Shown here piece by piece: positions 36,034 to 46,001 of a stretch of 64,000 nt of DNA; positions within the stretch are counted from its first letter, which is position 1, and each line of letters starts with the position of its first letter. The DNA comes from Herbaspirillum sp. SJZ107 (GTDB lineage: Bacteria > Pseudomonadota > Gammaproteobacteria > Burkholderiales > Burkholderiaceae_D), in NCBI RefSeq assembly GCF_006715485.1, contig NZ_VFNH01000002.1, positions 1,302,001 through 1,366,000 of the forward strand. Direction: 5' to 3'. The notes beneath the pieces are model-generated. The model made no database searches. It saw nothing but the letters and a program-made list of their open reading frames with translations, and was not told the origin of the DNA. A program made the translations under genes and the position numbers.

Positions 36034-36582
36034 ATGACCCTTCGACGTGTAGTCACTATCGAGGATCCACTCTCCAAGTCAACGATCCTTTCAGACGGAC
36101 CCATACCACGCAGCACCGCATTTCAGCATGTGCCCGGGTTCGTTACATCGCTGGCATGGGCAACCGATGCGCAAGCTTCGGTCCCGGCCGCACCGCGCGA
36201 TGCTGCAGCCAATACGAGCAGCTGGGTACCGGAACCTGGGGGAACCTGTCTCCTCGTGATCACTTTTCCGCCTGATTCGGTTTATCAAGCAGATGAATTT
36301 AACCCGGAGGCTGCCGGCGCCGAACACGCTGCAGTGTTGCCTGGTTTGGCAGAACGATTCGAGCCTGACAATCCGGGCATGCACACGACCGACACCATCG
36401 ATTACGGCGTAGTTCTGGAAGGAAGCATCGTGCTCGAGCTGGACGGTGGAAAGCAGATTGCCTTCGGCAAACATGACATCGTGGTACAGCAGGGCACCCG
36501 GCATGCGTGGCGCAATCCAGGCAATGAGCCTGCAACCGTTTTGTTCGTACTCGTCGGTGCGCAGCGCCGGCCTCCAGGTTGA
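36034..36582 (+). CDS. Cupin-domain protein
   Basis: This 182-residue protein has a single C-terminal cupin: HTTDTIDYGVVLEGSIVLELDGG (motif 1 region, about residues 110-132) and IVVQQGTRHAWRN (motif 2). Motif 1 has one histidine and aspartates rather than the classic HxH, so metal binding may differ. Related cupins occur in aromatic pathways as isomerases, dioxygenase-like enzymes or sensors. It follows the ADH-like gene by 43 bases and is probably cotranscribed; AAGGA lies upstream of ATG 36034. Confidence 0.78.
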   Translation: MTLRRVVTIEDPLSKSTILSDGPIPRSTAFQHVPGFVTSLAWATDAQASVPAAPRDAAANTSSWVPEPGGTCLLVITFPPDSVYQADEFNPEAAGAEHAAVLPGLAERFEPDNPGMHTTDTIDYGVVLEGSIVLELDGGKQIAFGKHDIVVQQGTRHAWRNPGNEPATVLFVLVGAQRRPPG

Positions 36583-36960
36583 GTTGCAGATGGCTGCACG
36601 ACGCGAATAATCCCAGATCGGCAGCGCGGCCAAGGTATTGATTCCGCACCTCCAGCATTTGCGTACAGCGGTATCGATGGTCATGTCTGATCTGGTCTGT
36701 TCCGACAAACCCGTCACGGCGCGGCGCAAGTCATCACGCCGCGCATTCGGCCACTTTAACAATGTGGTCTGTGTTACCCACGACGCAATCCTGCTGAGTA
36801 GGCGAAACGCACGTCTTGCAAATCATCCAAACGTCACTGGCCGCCAAGACAGGACGGCCAGTGCGACAGCTTAGCCATTTGAAACAATACCGCCCAGCCG
36901 TTGACGAAGAAAACTTTAAGAACAGTGGCGAGCAATGCCACATACAAAGGAGGAGACAAC
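36583..36960. other. Gap before the porin gene with a perfect hairpin
   Basis: No convincing gene is present. CACTGGCCG (36835-36843) and CGGCCAGTG (36855-36863) form a perfect 9-bp stem with an 11-base loop, with no T tract after it. It could end transcription from the cupin gene or regulate the porin. The porin ribosome site AAAGGAGGAG lies at the right edge. Confidence 0.5.
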
Positions 36961-38061
36961 ATGAACAGCAGAAATATCGTATTCGGCCTAACTCTTGCCG
37001 CTGCAGGAATCCAGCTAGCCTACGCGCAGACGAATGTGCAGGTATATGGCTCGATCGACGTCGCCGTGGAGCACGTCACCAATGCAAATGCCGCCGGTGA
37101 CTCGCTGACGCGTATGCCGAGCCTGAGTGGGGGCCTAATGCCGTCCCGGGTCGGCTTCCGCGGTACGGAAGAACTTGGTAACGGCTTGAAGGCGATTTTC
37201 GTATTGGAAAGCGGGTTCTCTCCCGATACCGGCATGATGGGGCAAGGCAACCGTTTGTTTGGCCGCCAGGCTTGGGTAGGGCTTGCCGGAAGCTGGGGCC
37301 AAGTCACAGTCGGCCGTAACTACAGCATGATGTATGGCTCATTTGCCGATACAGACGTGATGGGCCCCGTCCAGTACTCGATCGGTTCGCTCGATGGCTA
37401 CTTGCCCAACTCGCGCCATGACAATTCGATTGCCTACCGTGGTGCCATGGGAGCGCTGGCATTCGGCGCGACCTATAGCTTCGGCCGGGATGCCTCCGCC
37501 GCTGGCGGTCCTACGGCGACCAACTGTGGAGGCGAGTTGGCAAGCGACAGCCAGGCCTGTCGCAACTGGTCGGCCATGTTGAAGTACGATGGTGCCGCCT
37601 GGGGCGTGATCGGGGCGTATGACACATATAATGGTGGACCGGGCGCTGCTGCAGCTTTTGGCCCTACCAGCAGTGCACTGTCTGATTCACGCACTCATGT
37701 GGGCGGCTATATCAAGGTCAACAAATTCAAATTCGCCGGTGGCTACGTTCATCGAAAGAACGAAGGCAATGCACGCGCACCCACATCCAATTTGTCGTAC
37801 CTTGGTGTGTCGTACGCTTATACGCCGGCGTGGATCATTGATGCCCAGGTCGCGCACTACGATCTCAAGAACGGCGGTGACAAGGTCGACTTCGCCGCTG
37901 CGCGGATCCAGTACGTGCTGTCGAAGCGAACATCGGTCTATCTAATGGGTGGCTACCTCAATAACGACGGGGCCGCCGCCATTTCGCTCAGCGCGGGCGG
38001 TACCGTTGGTGCCGGGCTCGCCCAGAAAGGCGTGTTGACCGGTATTAAGCACACATTCTAA
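36961..38061 (+). CDS. Gram-negative trimeric porin (Omp32 type)
   Basis: This is a 366-residue outer-membrane beta-barrel. The signal peptide is FGLTLAAAGIQLAYAQ, then NVQVYGSIDVAVEHVTN opens the first strand, as in Burkholderiales general porins. SRVGFRGTEELGNGLKAIFVLESGF is the family's second-strand motif, and the protein ends with phenylalanine (GIKHTF), the sorting signal for barrel assembly. AAAGGAGGAG precedes ATG. As the last gene of the plus-strand catabolic set it probably gives aromatic acids passage through the outer membrane. Confidence 0.93.
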   Translation: MNSRNIVFGLTLAAAGIQLAYAQTNVQVYGSIDVAVEHVTNANAAGDSLTRMPSLSGGLMPSRVGFRGTEELGNGLKAIFVLESGFSPDTGMMGQGNRLFGRQAWVGLAGSWGQVTVGRNYSMMYGSFADTDVMGPVQYSIGSLDGYLPNSRHDNSIAYRGAMGALAFGATYSFGRDASAAGGPTATNCGGELASDSQACRNWSAMLKYDGAAWGVIGAYDTYNGGPGAAAAFGPTSSALSDSRTHVGGYIKVNKFKFAGGYVHRKNEGNARAPTSNLSYLGVSYAYTPAWIIDAQVAHYDLKNGGDKVDFAAARIQYVLSKRTSVYLMGGYLNNDGAAAISLSAGGTVGAGLAQKGVLTGIKHTF

Positions 38062-38073
38062 ATCTGTACAAAC

Positions 38074-38099
38074 GCGGAGGATGGTCAGCCGTTCTCCGC
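38074..38099. terminator. Hairpin between convergent porin and aminotransferase genes
   Basis: GCGGAGGATGG pairs with CCGTTCTCCGC around TCAG, an 11-bp stem including two G-T wobble pairs. It lies in the 60-bp gap between two converging genes and probably serves both. There is no long T tract. Confidence 0.6.
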
Positions 38100-38121
38100 C
38101 AGGTTAAACAGACGTTAGAAA

Positions 38122-39231
38122 TTAGATCAGTGTGGCGATCTCTGCACAAACACGGTCGACATCACCGACGTCCATCCCGCAATGCAGGGGTAGGCTCACA
38201 GTGTGAGCACCGATCTGCTCAGCGTTTGGAAATTGACCGCTGTGGTAGCCTAGGAGCTTGCCTATAGTGGTTAGATGAGATGCCTCGTAGGAGAGGCCAG
38301 TAGCGATGCCACGCCCGAGCAGGGCAGCGCGGAACGCTTGGCGCGTCGTGCCCATGCGTTCGTAGGGAAGCAGTACGCAAAACATGTTCCAAGTCTGCCC
38401 TGCTAGACCCCGCGGCGGCAGGACTGCATCGTCGATTTTCGGAAACACCTCAAAATAACGATCCGCCAGCTTGCGTCGGTGAGCCAAGAATTCGGGAAGC
38501 CGCGCAAGCTGGGCCAGGCCAATCGCGGCCGATACGTCGGACATATTGTACTTGCCGCCGACGAGCGCGACGTCGCGGGTATCATCCCGGTTACGTTGGA
38601 TGCCATGGAAGCGAAGGATTTCGACACGCCGTGCGGTTTTCTCATCCGGCACGACAATCGCTCCTCCTTCGATGGTCGTCATGTTCTTATTGGGGTGAAA
38701 CGAGAAAGTCGCGATGTCGCCAAAGCTGCCAACCGGCCGGCCCTGCCATTCAGAGCCTTGTACTAGAGCCGCATCTTCGATGACCCGCAGTCCGTAGCGT
38801 CGCGCAAGCGAATAAAGTGCATCCATGTCACCCAGCGCACCTGGGAAATGGGTCGGCACGATCGCTCTGGTGCGTGTCGTGATCGATGCTTCCACCTGTG
38901 CCAGATCGATGGCGCGCGTGATCAGGTCGCAATCGACGAAGATCGGTCGCGCTCCGACTTTGACGATCATGTTCATGGTCGAAAAGAAGCTTTGCGTCGA
39001 TGTGATGACCTCATCGCCCGGGCCGATGCCGCAGGCGAGCAGTGCCAGCTCCATCGCACCGGTCGCGGAGGTCAGGCTACGCGTCGGACGATCGCCGAAC
39101 GACGCAGATAGCGCCTGCTCGAAGGCGAGAACGCGCGGGCCGCTAGCAATCCAGCCGGACCGCATCGTCTCCACCATTGCGGCAATCGCGTCCTCACCAA
39201 TCATCGGCTGCGAAAAATTAAGTAGTGTCAT
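38122..39231 (-). CDS. DegT/DnrJ/EryC1-family PLP aminotransferase
   Basis: This 369-residue aminotransferase belongs to the sugar-aminotransferase family. It has SGWIASGPRVLAFEQAL, TSATGAMELALLACGIGPGDEVI (phosphate cup), PTHFPGALGDMD, EDAALVQGSEW and the PLP lysine in TFSFHPNKNMTTIEGG (about residue 190). Such enzymes usually aminate nucleotide-linked keto sugars or aminocyclitols. None of those substrates fit an aromatic pathway, so its job here is unclear. A terminator separates it from mhpE upstream, and its own start lacks a clear ribosome site. Confidence 0.85.
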   Translation of the reverse strand: MTLLNFSQPMIGEDAIAAMVETMRSGWIASGPRVLAFEQALSASFGDRPTRSLTSATGAMELALLACGIGPGDEVITSTQSFFSTMNMIVKVGARPIFVDCDLITRAIDLAQVEASITTRTRAIVPTHFPGALGDMDALYSLARRYGLRVIEDAALVQGSEWQGRPVGSFGDIATFSFHPNKNMTTIEGGAIVVPDEKTARRVEILRFHGIQRNRDDTRDVALVGGKYNMSDVSAAIGLAQLARLPEFLAHRRKLADRYFEVFPKIDDAVLPPRGLAGQTWNMFCVLLPYERMGTTRQAFRAALLGRGIATGLSYEASHLTTIGKLLGYHSGQFPNAEQIGAHTVSLPLHCGMDVGDVDRVCAEIATLI

Positions 39232-39270
39232 GGCTTGTTATACCGACCTTCCAGAATCGATCCCTGTATG

Positions 39271-39307
39271 AAAAACACCTCCTCCGCTATATAAACGCGG
39301 GGAGGTG
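39271..39307 (-). terminator. Rho-independent terminator of the mhp operon
   Basis: On the minus strand CACCTCCCCGC pairs with GCGGAGGAGGTG (one bulge) and is followed by TTTTT. It lies between mhpE and the DegT gene, so most mhp transcripts should end here. Confidence 0.8.
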
Positions 39308-39339
39308 CCGGCTGGGTCCTTCCTTTCTGTCTATGCTTA

Positions 39340-40362
39340 TCAGCGCTTGAGCAGATCCAGTGCGACGTCGACGATCATGTCTTCTTGACCGCCTACCATG
39401 CGCCGCTTACCCAGTTCGACCAAGATGTCGACAGCGCTCAGGTCATACTTGCGCGCCGCCACTTCGGCGTGGCGCAGGAAACTGGAATATACCCCTGCAT
39501 AGCCGAGGGCCAGCGTCTCGCGGTCGACGCGCACAGGGCGATCTTGCAGCGGACGGACGATATCGTCGGCAGCATCCATTAGCTTGTAGAGATCGGTGCC
39601 GTGGTTCCAGCCGAGACGGCTGATCGCGGCGATGAAAACCTCCAGCGGCGCATTACCTGCACCCGCGCCCATGCCGGCCAGCGAGGCATCGACACGGTCG
39701 CAGCCTTCTTCCACGGCCACGATGCTGTTGGCAACGCCGAGGCTCAGGTTGTGGTGGGCATGCATGCCCGTCAGGGTTTCCGGCTTGAGCACATCCTTGA
39801 ACGCGCGGAAGCGGTCACGGACATCCTGCATTGACAGTGCGCCGCCGCTGTCGACAACGTAGCAGCAGGTGGCACCGTAGCTTTCCATCAGCTTGGCCTG
39901 TTCGGCCAGCTTCTGGGGAGTAGTCATGTGCGACATCATCAGGAAGCCGACCGTGTCCATGCCGAGATTGCGCGCATATTCGATGTGCTGGCGCGATACG
40001 TCCGCCTCGGTGCAATGAGTAGCTACACGCACGATGCGTGCGCCCGCGTCATATGCAGCCTTGAGGTCGTGAATAGTACCGATGCCAGGCAAGAGCAAGG
40101 TGGCGATTTTGGCGTGCTTGACAACAGAGGCAGCAGCTTCGATCCACTCAAGGTCGGTATGAGCCCCGAACCCGTAGTTGAAGCTGGAGCCGTTCAAGCC
40201 GTCGCCGTGCGCGACTTCGATGCTGTCTACCTTGGCGTCGTCCAGTGCTTTGGCGATCTGCCTGGCGTGTTCAACGGAATACTGGTGACGGATGGCATGC
40301 GAGCCGTCGCGCAGGGTGACGTCGGAAATGTAGATCTTCTGGGATGTCGGATCGGTGATCAT
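39340..40362 (-). CDS. mhpE: 4-hydroxy-2-oxovalerate aldolase
   Basis: This 340-residue class II aldolase splits 4-hydroxy-2-oxovalerate into pyruvate and acetaldehyde, the last ring-carbon step of the meta-cleavage pathway. The N-terminal TIM barrel begins [17 protein letters not shown] (metal-binding Asp and catalytic His). [13 protein letters not shown] holds the metal-binding histidines, and the C-terminal DmpG communication domain includes [13 protein letters not shown]. It begins 11 bases after mhpF with AAGGAG upstream; the two proteins form a complex that channels acetaldehyde. Confidence 0.95.
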   Translation of the reverse strand: MITDPTSQKIYISDVTLRDGSHAIRHQYSVEHARQIAKALDDAKVDSIEVAHGDGLNGSSFNYGFGAHTDLEWIEAAASVVKHAKIATLLLPGIGTIHDLKAAYDAGARIVRVATHCTEADVSRQHIEYARNLGMDTVGFLMMSHMTTPQKLAEQAKLMESYGATCCYVVDSGGALSMQDVRDRFRAFKDVLKPETLTGMHAHHNLSLGVANSIVAVEEGCDRVDASLAGMGAGAGNAPLEVFIAAISRLGWNHGTDLYKLMDAADDIVRPLQDRPVRVDRETLALGYAGVYSSFLRHAEVAARKYDLSAVDILVELGKRRMVGGQEDMIVDVALDLLKR

Positions 40363-40373
40363 CGTTGTTCTCC

Positions 40374-41321
40374 TTACGCGGCCTGAGTGGCGGCGAGCAT
40401 GCGCTCTGCCATGTTTTCGGCCGTACGCAATGCCGCGCTGGTCATAATGTCGAGGTTGCCGGCGTAAGCCGGCAGGTAATGTGCGGCGCCTTCGACTTCG
40501 AGGAACACCGAGGTCTTCAAGCCGGTGATTGCGTCGCCGACGCCCGGGATGCGCACTGGCGTGTCGACCCGGTCGAATTGCACCTTCTGCTTCAGGCGAT
40601 ACCCTGGTACGTAGCTCTGCACGCCCTTGACCATCTCTTCAATACTGGCGGCAATCTTGTCTTCGTCGGCAAGTTCGCTGAGTGTGTACACGGTATCGCG
40701 CATGATCAGCGGTGGCTCGGCAGGGTTGAGAACGATAATCGCCTTGCCCTTCACCGCACCGCCGACCACCTCGATCGCCTTTGACGTGGTCTCGGTGAAC
40801 TCGTCAATGTTGGCGCGCGTGCCCGGTCCCGCCGACTTGCTCGAGATAGAGGCGATGATTTCGCCATAGTGAACCTTAGTCACCCTCGACACTGCAGCCA
40901 CCATCGGAATGGTAGCCTGACCGCCGCACGTCACCATGTTAACGTTCAGAGCGTCCGGATTGGCGTCTCCGTTAGCGACAGGGATGCAATAGGGGCCGAT
41001 GGCGGCTGGGGTCAGGTCAATCATCCTGATCCCCGGCTTTTTCTCGCGCAGGAAAGCATCGTTCTTGACGTGGGCGCCGGCCGATGTGGCGTCGAACACG
41101 ACGTCAATATCGGCGAACACCGGTAGCCTGACGAGGCCTTCTACCGATTCGTGCGTGATTGCCACGCCCAGGCGCGCGGCACGCGCGAGGCCGTCGGAAT
41201 TCGGGTCGATGCCGACCATGGCGCCCATCTCGATATTGCGGCCATGACGCAGGATCTTGATCATCAGGTCGGTACCGATATTGCCCGAGCCGATGATCGC
41301 TGCCTTGATTTTCTTACTCAT
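40374..41321 (-). CDS. mhpF: Acylating acetaldehyde dehydrogenase
   Basis: This 315-residue enzyme turns acetaldehyde, NAD+ and CoA into acetyl-CoA. The nucleotide-binding start is [15 protein letters not shown]; the catalytic cysteine is in [13 protein letters not shown] (about residue 130). [14 protein letters not shown] and the C-terminal [23 protein letters not shown] match MhpF/DmpF. ATG 41321 is preferred because an upstream open extension has no family similarity. It is paired with mhpE as in other meta-cleavage operons. Confidence 0.95.
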   Translation of the reverse strand: MSKKIKAAIIGSGNIGTDLMIKILRHGRNIEMGAMVGIDPNSDGLARAARLGVAITHESVEGLVRLPVFADIDVVFDATSAGAHVKNDAFLREKKPGIRMIDLTPAAIGPYCIPVANGDANPDALNVNMVTCGGQATIPMVAAVSRVTKVHYGEIIASISSKSAGPGTRANIDEFTETTSKAIEVVGGAVKGKAIIVLNPAEPPLIMRDTVYTLSELADEDKIAASIEEMVKGVQSYVPGYRLKQKVQFDRVDTPVRIPGVGDAITGLKTSVFLEVEGAAHYLPAYAGNLDIMTSAALRTAENMAERMLAATQAA

Positions 41322-41380
41322 GAAGTTACCCCAGGAATTGAGCGGAACTACAAATGACGGATGTCGTGTGCGCGGACGGT

Positions 41381-42169
41381 TTACTCGAAGACCGCAGTGA
41401 CACTGCCAAGCCCTTCGATCTGGGCCGTATAAGTCTTGCCTGCCTCGACCGGAACCATTGGTCCAAGCGCGCCGGACAACACCAGTTGTCCCGCTTTCAA
41501 AGGTGCCCCGACACGCACCATCGTCCGCGCCAGCCACAACACCGCATTCAGCGGATGGCCAAGACAAGCCGCGCCGGTGCCACTGGAGACGACCTCGCCA
41601 TCCCGAGTCATGGTCATTGCGCAGGCCCGAAGGTCCACCTCGTGGAGTTTTTTCGGCGCCGCGCCGATGACCCACGCCGACGACGACGCATTGTCGGCAA
41701 CGGTGTCGACCAGCTTGATGTTCCAGCCATCAATGCGGCTGCCAACGATTTCGAGTGCAGGCAAGCAGTAATCGATGGCATTGATGACGTCGACGATCGT
41801 CGGATTCTGCAGGTCCAGGTCGCGGCCAAGCACGAACGCAACCTCCGCTTCAATCTTGGGCTGCTGCAGTCGCGTCATGGGTATAGGCATGCCTTCGGGG
41901 TAGCCCATGTCATCCAGCAGCACACCGTAGTCTGGCGAATCCACGCCAAGCTGTTTTTGTACGGCCGGGGAGGTCAGGCCGATTTTTGCACCAACTAGGC
42001 GCGCGCCAGCCGCGAGAGCAAATTCGGTATTGAGTTTCTGGATTGCGTACGCAGCGTCTACGTCGAGACCGGGAAAGGTATCGCGCAACGGAGCAATCCA
42101 GTAGCCGGTGGCTTGCGCATCACGCAGCAGCTTCGCCGCCTCAGCGATGGAGTTCGGGTCGAGGGTCAC
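41381..42169 (-). CDS. mhpD: 2-keto-4-pentenoate hydratase
   Basis: This 262-residue enzyme hydrates 2-hydroxypenta-2,4-dienoate to 4-hydroxy-2-oxovalerate. It contains [36 protein letters not shown] (metal-binding glutamates) and the [12 protein letters not shown] motif, and is close to the E. coli length of 269. The start is GTG 42169 with CAGGAG seven bases upstream; the frame open further upstream belongs to no known family extension. It lies 17 bases after mhpC. Confidence 0.93.
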   Translation of the reverse strand: MTLDPNSIAEAAKLLRDAQATGYWIAPLRDTFPGLDVDAAYAIQKLNTEFALAAGARLVGAKIGLTSPAVQKQLGVDSPDYGVLLDDMGYPEGMPIPMTRLQQPKIEAEVAFVLGRDLDLQNPTIVDVINAIDYCLPALEIVGSRIDGWNIKLVDTVADNASSSAWVIGAAPKKLHEVDLRACAMTMTRDGEVVSSGTGAACLGHPLNAVLWLARTMVRVGAPLKAGQLVLSGALGPMVPVEAGKTYTAQIEGLGSVTAVFE

Positions 42170-42186
42170 GTTTTGTCTCCTGATAA

Positions 42187-43041
42187 TTAGTGCTTGAGGA
42201 AGTCCACTACCATGCGGTTGAAAGCGTCCGCATGTTCCCATTGGGCCCAGTGACCGCATTGGTTGAAGATATGCAGTTGCGAATTCGGAATGCCGGCGAC
42301 CAGGCGCAATCCGGTATCGAAAGGAACGACGCGATCCTGGCGGCCCCAGACGATCAAGGTCGGGGCAGTAATGCTCGGCAAGCGCGGCCCGAAGTCCGGG
42401 AACTGGCGCGGGTTAGCGGCCAGCGACGCCAAGAAGTTTTCGAGGTGATCTTTGCGGCTCAGGATGTTAGCGAGGCGGGCTTGCAGCAGTTCCTCGGTGA
42501 GCACACTTGGATCGAACACGAACACGTCGTTGAACTTCTTCAGGTTTTCCAGGGTTGGTTCGCGATACAGGCCGTTGAGCAACTTGATGCCTTCCGTTGG
42601 CATCGGCGCGTACAGGCTCATGCCACCAGTGCCGCCGCCCATGAGCACGAGCTTTGCGACATTACCCGGATAGGTCAATGCGAAAGCGACTGCAGTGTGT
42701 CCACCCATCGAGTTGCCGAGAATGCTGATTTTCTCGATCCCGAGCTGGTCGATCACACCCTTGACGACGCGCGCGTTCAGGTCCGAACGGGAGCCGCTGT
42801 TGACGACCGAAGCGCTTTTGCCCCAGCCAGGGCAGTCGATGAGCAGAACACGGTAGCCAGCTTGCACCAGCGGTTCGATATTGCGGTTGAAGTTGGCCCA
42901 GCCGGTAGCGCCAGGGCCGGATCCGTGCAGCATCACTACGACCTCTGCGCCATCGCCGCAATCGTTGTAGTGAATGTGCAGGTCTGCGTCGGCTTCCTTG
43001 ACGGTAACGAACTTGCTGGTTTCGGCTTCATTGATCAACAT
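42187..43041 (-). CDS. mhpC: C-C bond hydrolase of the meta-cleavage product
   Basis: This 284-residue alpha/beta hydrolase splits 2-hydroxy-6-oxonona-2,4-diene-1,9-dioate into succinate and 2-hydroxypentadienoate. It has the oxyanion-loop motif [18 protein letters not shown], the nucleophile elbow [10 protein letters not shown] (Ser about 108), Asp in WGRQDRVVP (about 235) and His in CGHWAQWEH (about 263). The start at 43041 follows AAAGGA. Homologues include BphD and TodF, so the exact side chain accepted is inferred from the neighbouring MhpB. Confidence 0.92.
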   Translation of the reverse strand: MLINEAETSKFVTVKEADADLHIHYNDCGDGAEVVVMLHGSGPGATGWANFNRNIEPLVQAGYRVLLIDCPGWGKSASVVNSGSRSDLNARVVKGVIDQLGIEKISILGNSMGGHTAVAFALTYPGNVAKLVLMGGGTGGMSLYAPMPTEGIKLLNGLYREPTLENLKKFNDVFVFDPSVLTEELLQARLANILSRKDHLENFLASLAANPRQFPDFGPRLPSITAPTLIVWGRQDRVVPFDTGLRLVAGIPNSQLHIFNQCGHWAQWEHADAFNRMVVDFLKH

Positions 43042-43069
43042 GGTGATTCCTTTATCTTTGTGTAGTAGG

Positions 43070-44017
43070 TCAGGCGCCGAGGGACTTGGCGCTGAGGGCG
43101 CCGAAACCGGCAATCCATTCTGGAATTTCGCGGTAGTAGCGATGGCTGCTGCGGTAGGGGCCGAACGCTGATAGTGCGGCGAACGCCGCCAGCCAGGCTT
43201 TGACCTCGTGGGTACTGCGGCCGGCGACTTGCGACACCAAGTCGTTGGACACACGGTCGAGCTGCTCATAAGTCTGTGTCTCGAGCATGTCAAGGAAACC
43301 GTTATCCCATGCAGGATTCAGCGGGTGCAGGCTGTTCCGGTCCTGTACGAAGGCTTTGCCCGCTGCGATCGTGCGATTAGTGCGAGCCGCCCGATCTTCC
43401 GGCGACAAGGTGTAGCCCGCGCCATCAAGCGATTTGCGTACTTGCTCCGGCGCGCTGGCATATTCAGGTACCGGCGGCTGGTGGGATAAGCCGCCCGATC
43501 CGATCAGCAAGACGCGTTTGCCGGTGCTAGCAGCCCATCGCCCGACTGCTTCGCCCAGCAGGCGCGCACGCTTGAACGTGGGCAGCGGCTTAGCTACCGA
43601 GTTGATAAATACCGGAATTACGGGATACTTATCCAGTGCGCCGATGAGGTGTTGCAACGGATAAGCCGTGCCATGGTCGACCTGCATGTCGTGCGAGATC
43701 GCGGCATCGATGCCATCGTTGACTACGGCCGCCGCGCAATCGGTCGCCAGGTCAAAGGGTACGTTCAGTGTGCCGGCGAGGCTGTCGAAGTCGCCAATGG
43801 CATGGGCGCCTGTACCGATACAAAAACTCGGCATGACGTTGTAGAAGAAGCCGTTGAAGTGGTCGGGCGAGAACAAGACGACGAGCTCGGGATCGAACGC
43901 GGCGATGCGATCGCGCGCGGCGCGCTGCAGCGAGAGCACTTCCTCGAGTACCGGTGCCGGTGGGTCGAAGTGACCCAGCAACGGTGTGTGCGAGAGACAT
44001 TCCAGGTGGACGCTCAT
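43070..44017 (-). CDS. mhpB: 2,3-dihydroxyphenylpropionate 1,2-dioxygenase
   Basis: This 315-residue class III (LigB-type) extradiol dioxygenase opens the catechol ring next to the hydroxyls. It follows E. coli MhpB closely from memory: [35 protein letters not shown], the catalytic His in MQVDHG (about 115) and in [13 protein letters not shown] (about 179), and [13 protein letters not shown] at the end. MhpB-type enzymes are specific for propionate- or propenoate-substituted catechols, which is the best clue to the substrate of the island. GGAGA precedes ATG 44017. Confidence 0.95.
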   Translation of the reverse strand: MSVHLECLSHTPLLGHFDPPAPVLEEVLSLQRAARDRIAAFDPELVVLFSPDHFNGFFYNVMPSFCIGTGAHAIGDFDSLAGTLNVPFDLATDCAAAVVNDGIDAAISHDMQVDHGTAYPLQHLIGALDKYPVIPVFINSVAKPLPTFKRARLLGEAVGRWAASTGKRVLLIGSGGLSHQPPVPEYASAPEQVRKSLDGAGYTLSPEDRAARTNRTIAAGKAFVQDRNSLHPLNPAWDNGFLDMLETQTYEQLDRVSNDLVSQVAGRSTHEVKAWLAAFAALSAFGPYRSSHRYYREIPEWIAGFGALSAKSLGA

Positions 44018-44083
44018 GTAATCTCCATAGTTATTATGGCGCTGCGCCGGATGCGGCTAGCATCCGGTGACGGCGCAGGTGAT

Positions 44084-45856
44084 TCAGCTGTGCAGCTGCA
44101 GGTCGGCGAGGGCACGTTGCAGCAAGCTCAACGCAGTGTCGGCATTGTCGACGCTGCTTGCATGTCGCCACGCGACGAATCCGTCCGGACGTACCAGCAG
44201 AGCGCCGGCCTCGTCCATTTCACGCTGGCGTACCCAATCGCAATACACGTCTTGGTATGCCTGCTCGCCGATGACGACTGTGCGCATGAAGGGCAGGTTG
44301 ATGCGCGCCGCAGCAGTTGCCCAAGCCTGCCCCGACAGGCCAGTTACGAGGGAGTATTTCCCTTTGCCGACAACGTCGAGCGTCGAGATACGGACGCCTC
44401 GCGCATCGATCAGCCAGGCATGCGGGATCTTCGCCCCTGGTCGCGTGGTCGCCTGGAGATACAGCTCGGCATCGCGCTTCCAGACTTCTTCGCCAGCCTC
44501 CGGGTCTGGAAGGACGGCGCCAGATTCATAGCGCTGGTTCATCTCCACACCTTGTGCGTTGAACTCGTGGTTCTTCACTTCCATTGCACTGAGCACTTCG
44601 GTCCGGGCCTTAGCGCCTTCCGGACTAGCTTCCTTGAAGCGCGCGATACCTGCGGCAACGGGATTGTCGGCGCCTTCGACGCGGAACACTTTCTTCAAAG
44701 CGGCATAATCGCGGCGCGACTGATTGGCACGCTTTACGACCTGCTTGCCGACCGGTGCCCGCTCGGCCGAATAGGAGTCAAGTAATGCCGGATCGGCCTG
44801 GCCCTTGAGTACGAAGGCCAGCTTCCATGCGAGGTTGTAGCCGTCCTGTACGCAAGTGTTGAGGCCAAGCCCGCTCGACGGTGGATGACGGTGGACCGCG
44901 TCGCCACCGCAGAACACGCGGCCTCGGGAATATTCCGTGGCATACGCCTCGTTCACGTACCAGACCGACTTATTGACGACCTCGATCTCAATGTCGGGCA
45001 CCCCAATCAGCGCACGGATGCGCGGCAGCACAGCTTCGTCCGACTGATCTGGTTCGCCCTTCGTCATGTCGAAGCCCCAGCCAACGATCCACTGCGTCCA
45101 CGGTTTAACTGCGCGCATCATGCCGACACCAAGCTCGCCGAAGCTAGCTTCCGGACTGACGATCCAGTGCATGACGCTAGGTCGGTGTTGCACGTAGCGA
45201 GTTAGGTCGGCATTGAACAGCGTGTACAGGGTTCCGGCACGGGCCATTTCTCCAGTGAAGGGAAGACCGATTTCCTTGGCGATTTGCGAGTTCGCGCCAT
45301 CAGCGCCGACCAGGTATTTCGCTCGCAGCGTATATTCGCGACCGGAAAGACGGTCTTGCAGCCTTACTGTCACGCCGTCATTATCTTGGACGTGCGACAG
45401 GTACTCGGTATTCATCGACGAGGTAGCACCGCGCTCGGCGGCCGTCTTAAACAGGATCGGCTCAATCAGCGGTTGTGGTAGGTCCATCAACGTACAAGGG
45501 CTTCCAGTCACGTAATCGGTCCTGCGTGCTTCGCCAGCGCCCCAAGCAGGCAGCCTGACCAGTTCTTCACCAGCAATGCTGGTCAGGATTGGATTCTCTC
45601 CCATCCATTCCCATGGCGTGGCATAACGTTGGGCATCCTGTTCGATACCCAGGTCGCGGAATACTTCCACAGTGCGTTGGTTGGTGATGTGCGCACGGGG
45701 CGTATGGGCTAGCCAGTTCCAGCGTGACACCATATGCACTTTGACGCCATGGGTGGCCAAAGTCAGGGCAGTAGTAGCCCCCATGGGGCCGGATCCGACA
45801 ATCAGCACATCGGTATCGAAGGCCTCTGAAGGGGAGGGGGATGCAGGGGATCGCAT
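44084..45856 (-). CDS. FAD-dependent aromatic hydroxylase, TfdB-like, in MhpA position
   Basis: This 590-residue class A flavin monooxygenase adds a hydroxyl to a phenolic ring using NAD(P)H. It has the FAD motif VLIVGSGPMGATTAL (about residues 14-28), the DG motif VGADGANSQIA, and the GD motif VFCGGDAVHRHPPSSGLGLN (about 312-330). A C-terminal thioredoxin-like domain follows. PRAHITNQRTVEVFRDLG and the C-terminal LLVRPDGFVAWR are closest, from memory, to 2,4-dichlorophenol hydroxylase TfdB rather than to E. coli MhpA. Heading an mhpBCDFE operon, it most likely hydroxylates a hydroxyphenylpropionate-like acid; the ring position used is not certain. ATG 45856 has GGAGA nine bases upstream. Confidence 0.88.
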   Translation of the reverse strand: MRSPASPSPSEAFDTDVLIVGSGPMGATTALTLATHGVKVHMVSRWNWLAHTPRAHITNQRTVEVFRDLGIEQDAQRYATPWEWMGENPILTSIAGEELVRLPAWGAGEARRTDYVTGSPCTLMDLPQPLIEPILFKTAAERGATSSMNTEYLSHVQDNDGVTVRLQDRLSGREYTLRAKYLVGADGANSQIAKEIGLPFTGEMARAGTLYTLFNADLTRYVQHRPSVMHWIVSPEASFGELGVGMMRAVKPWTQWIVGWGFDMTKGEPDQSDEAVLPRIRALIGVPDIEIEVVNKSVWYVNEAYATEYSRGRVFCGGDAVHRHPPSSGLGLNTCVQDGYNLAWKLAFVLKGQADPALLDSYSAERAPVGKQVVKRANQSRRDYAALKKVFRVEGADNPVAAGIARFKEASPEGAKARTEVLSAMEVKNHEFNAQGVEMNQRYESGAVLPDPEAGEEVWKRDAELYLQATTRPGAKIPHAWLIDARGVRISTLDVVGKGKYSLVTGLSGQAWATAAARINLPFMRTVVIGEQAYQDVYCDWVRQREMDEAGALLVRPDGFVAWRHASSVDNADTALSLLQRALADLQLHS

Positions 45857-45987
45857 GATTAGCTGTCTCCAGTTATATTGCGACGCAGATAACAGCAATC
45901 AAATTTGCCGATCAATTGATGTGTCGCACAAAATTATGAGGAAAAACAAACGCTTCGAAGGACATCGTAATGCCCATCAGGTTAGTC

Positions 45988-46001
45988 AGATAATGTTATC
46001 T
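45988..46001. promoter_or_regulatory. Palindrome upstream of the mhp operon
   Basis: AGATAATGTTATCT is a perfect 14-bp palindrome in the AT-rich region 130 bases before the hydroxylase gene. A partial echo (AATTATGTCTG) follows. It may be the binding site of the operon's regulator. Confidence 0.45.
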
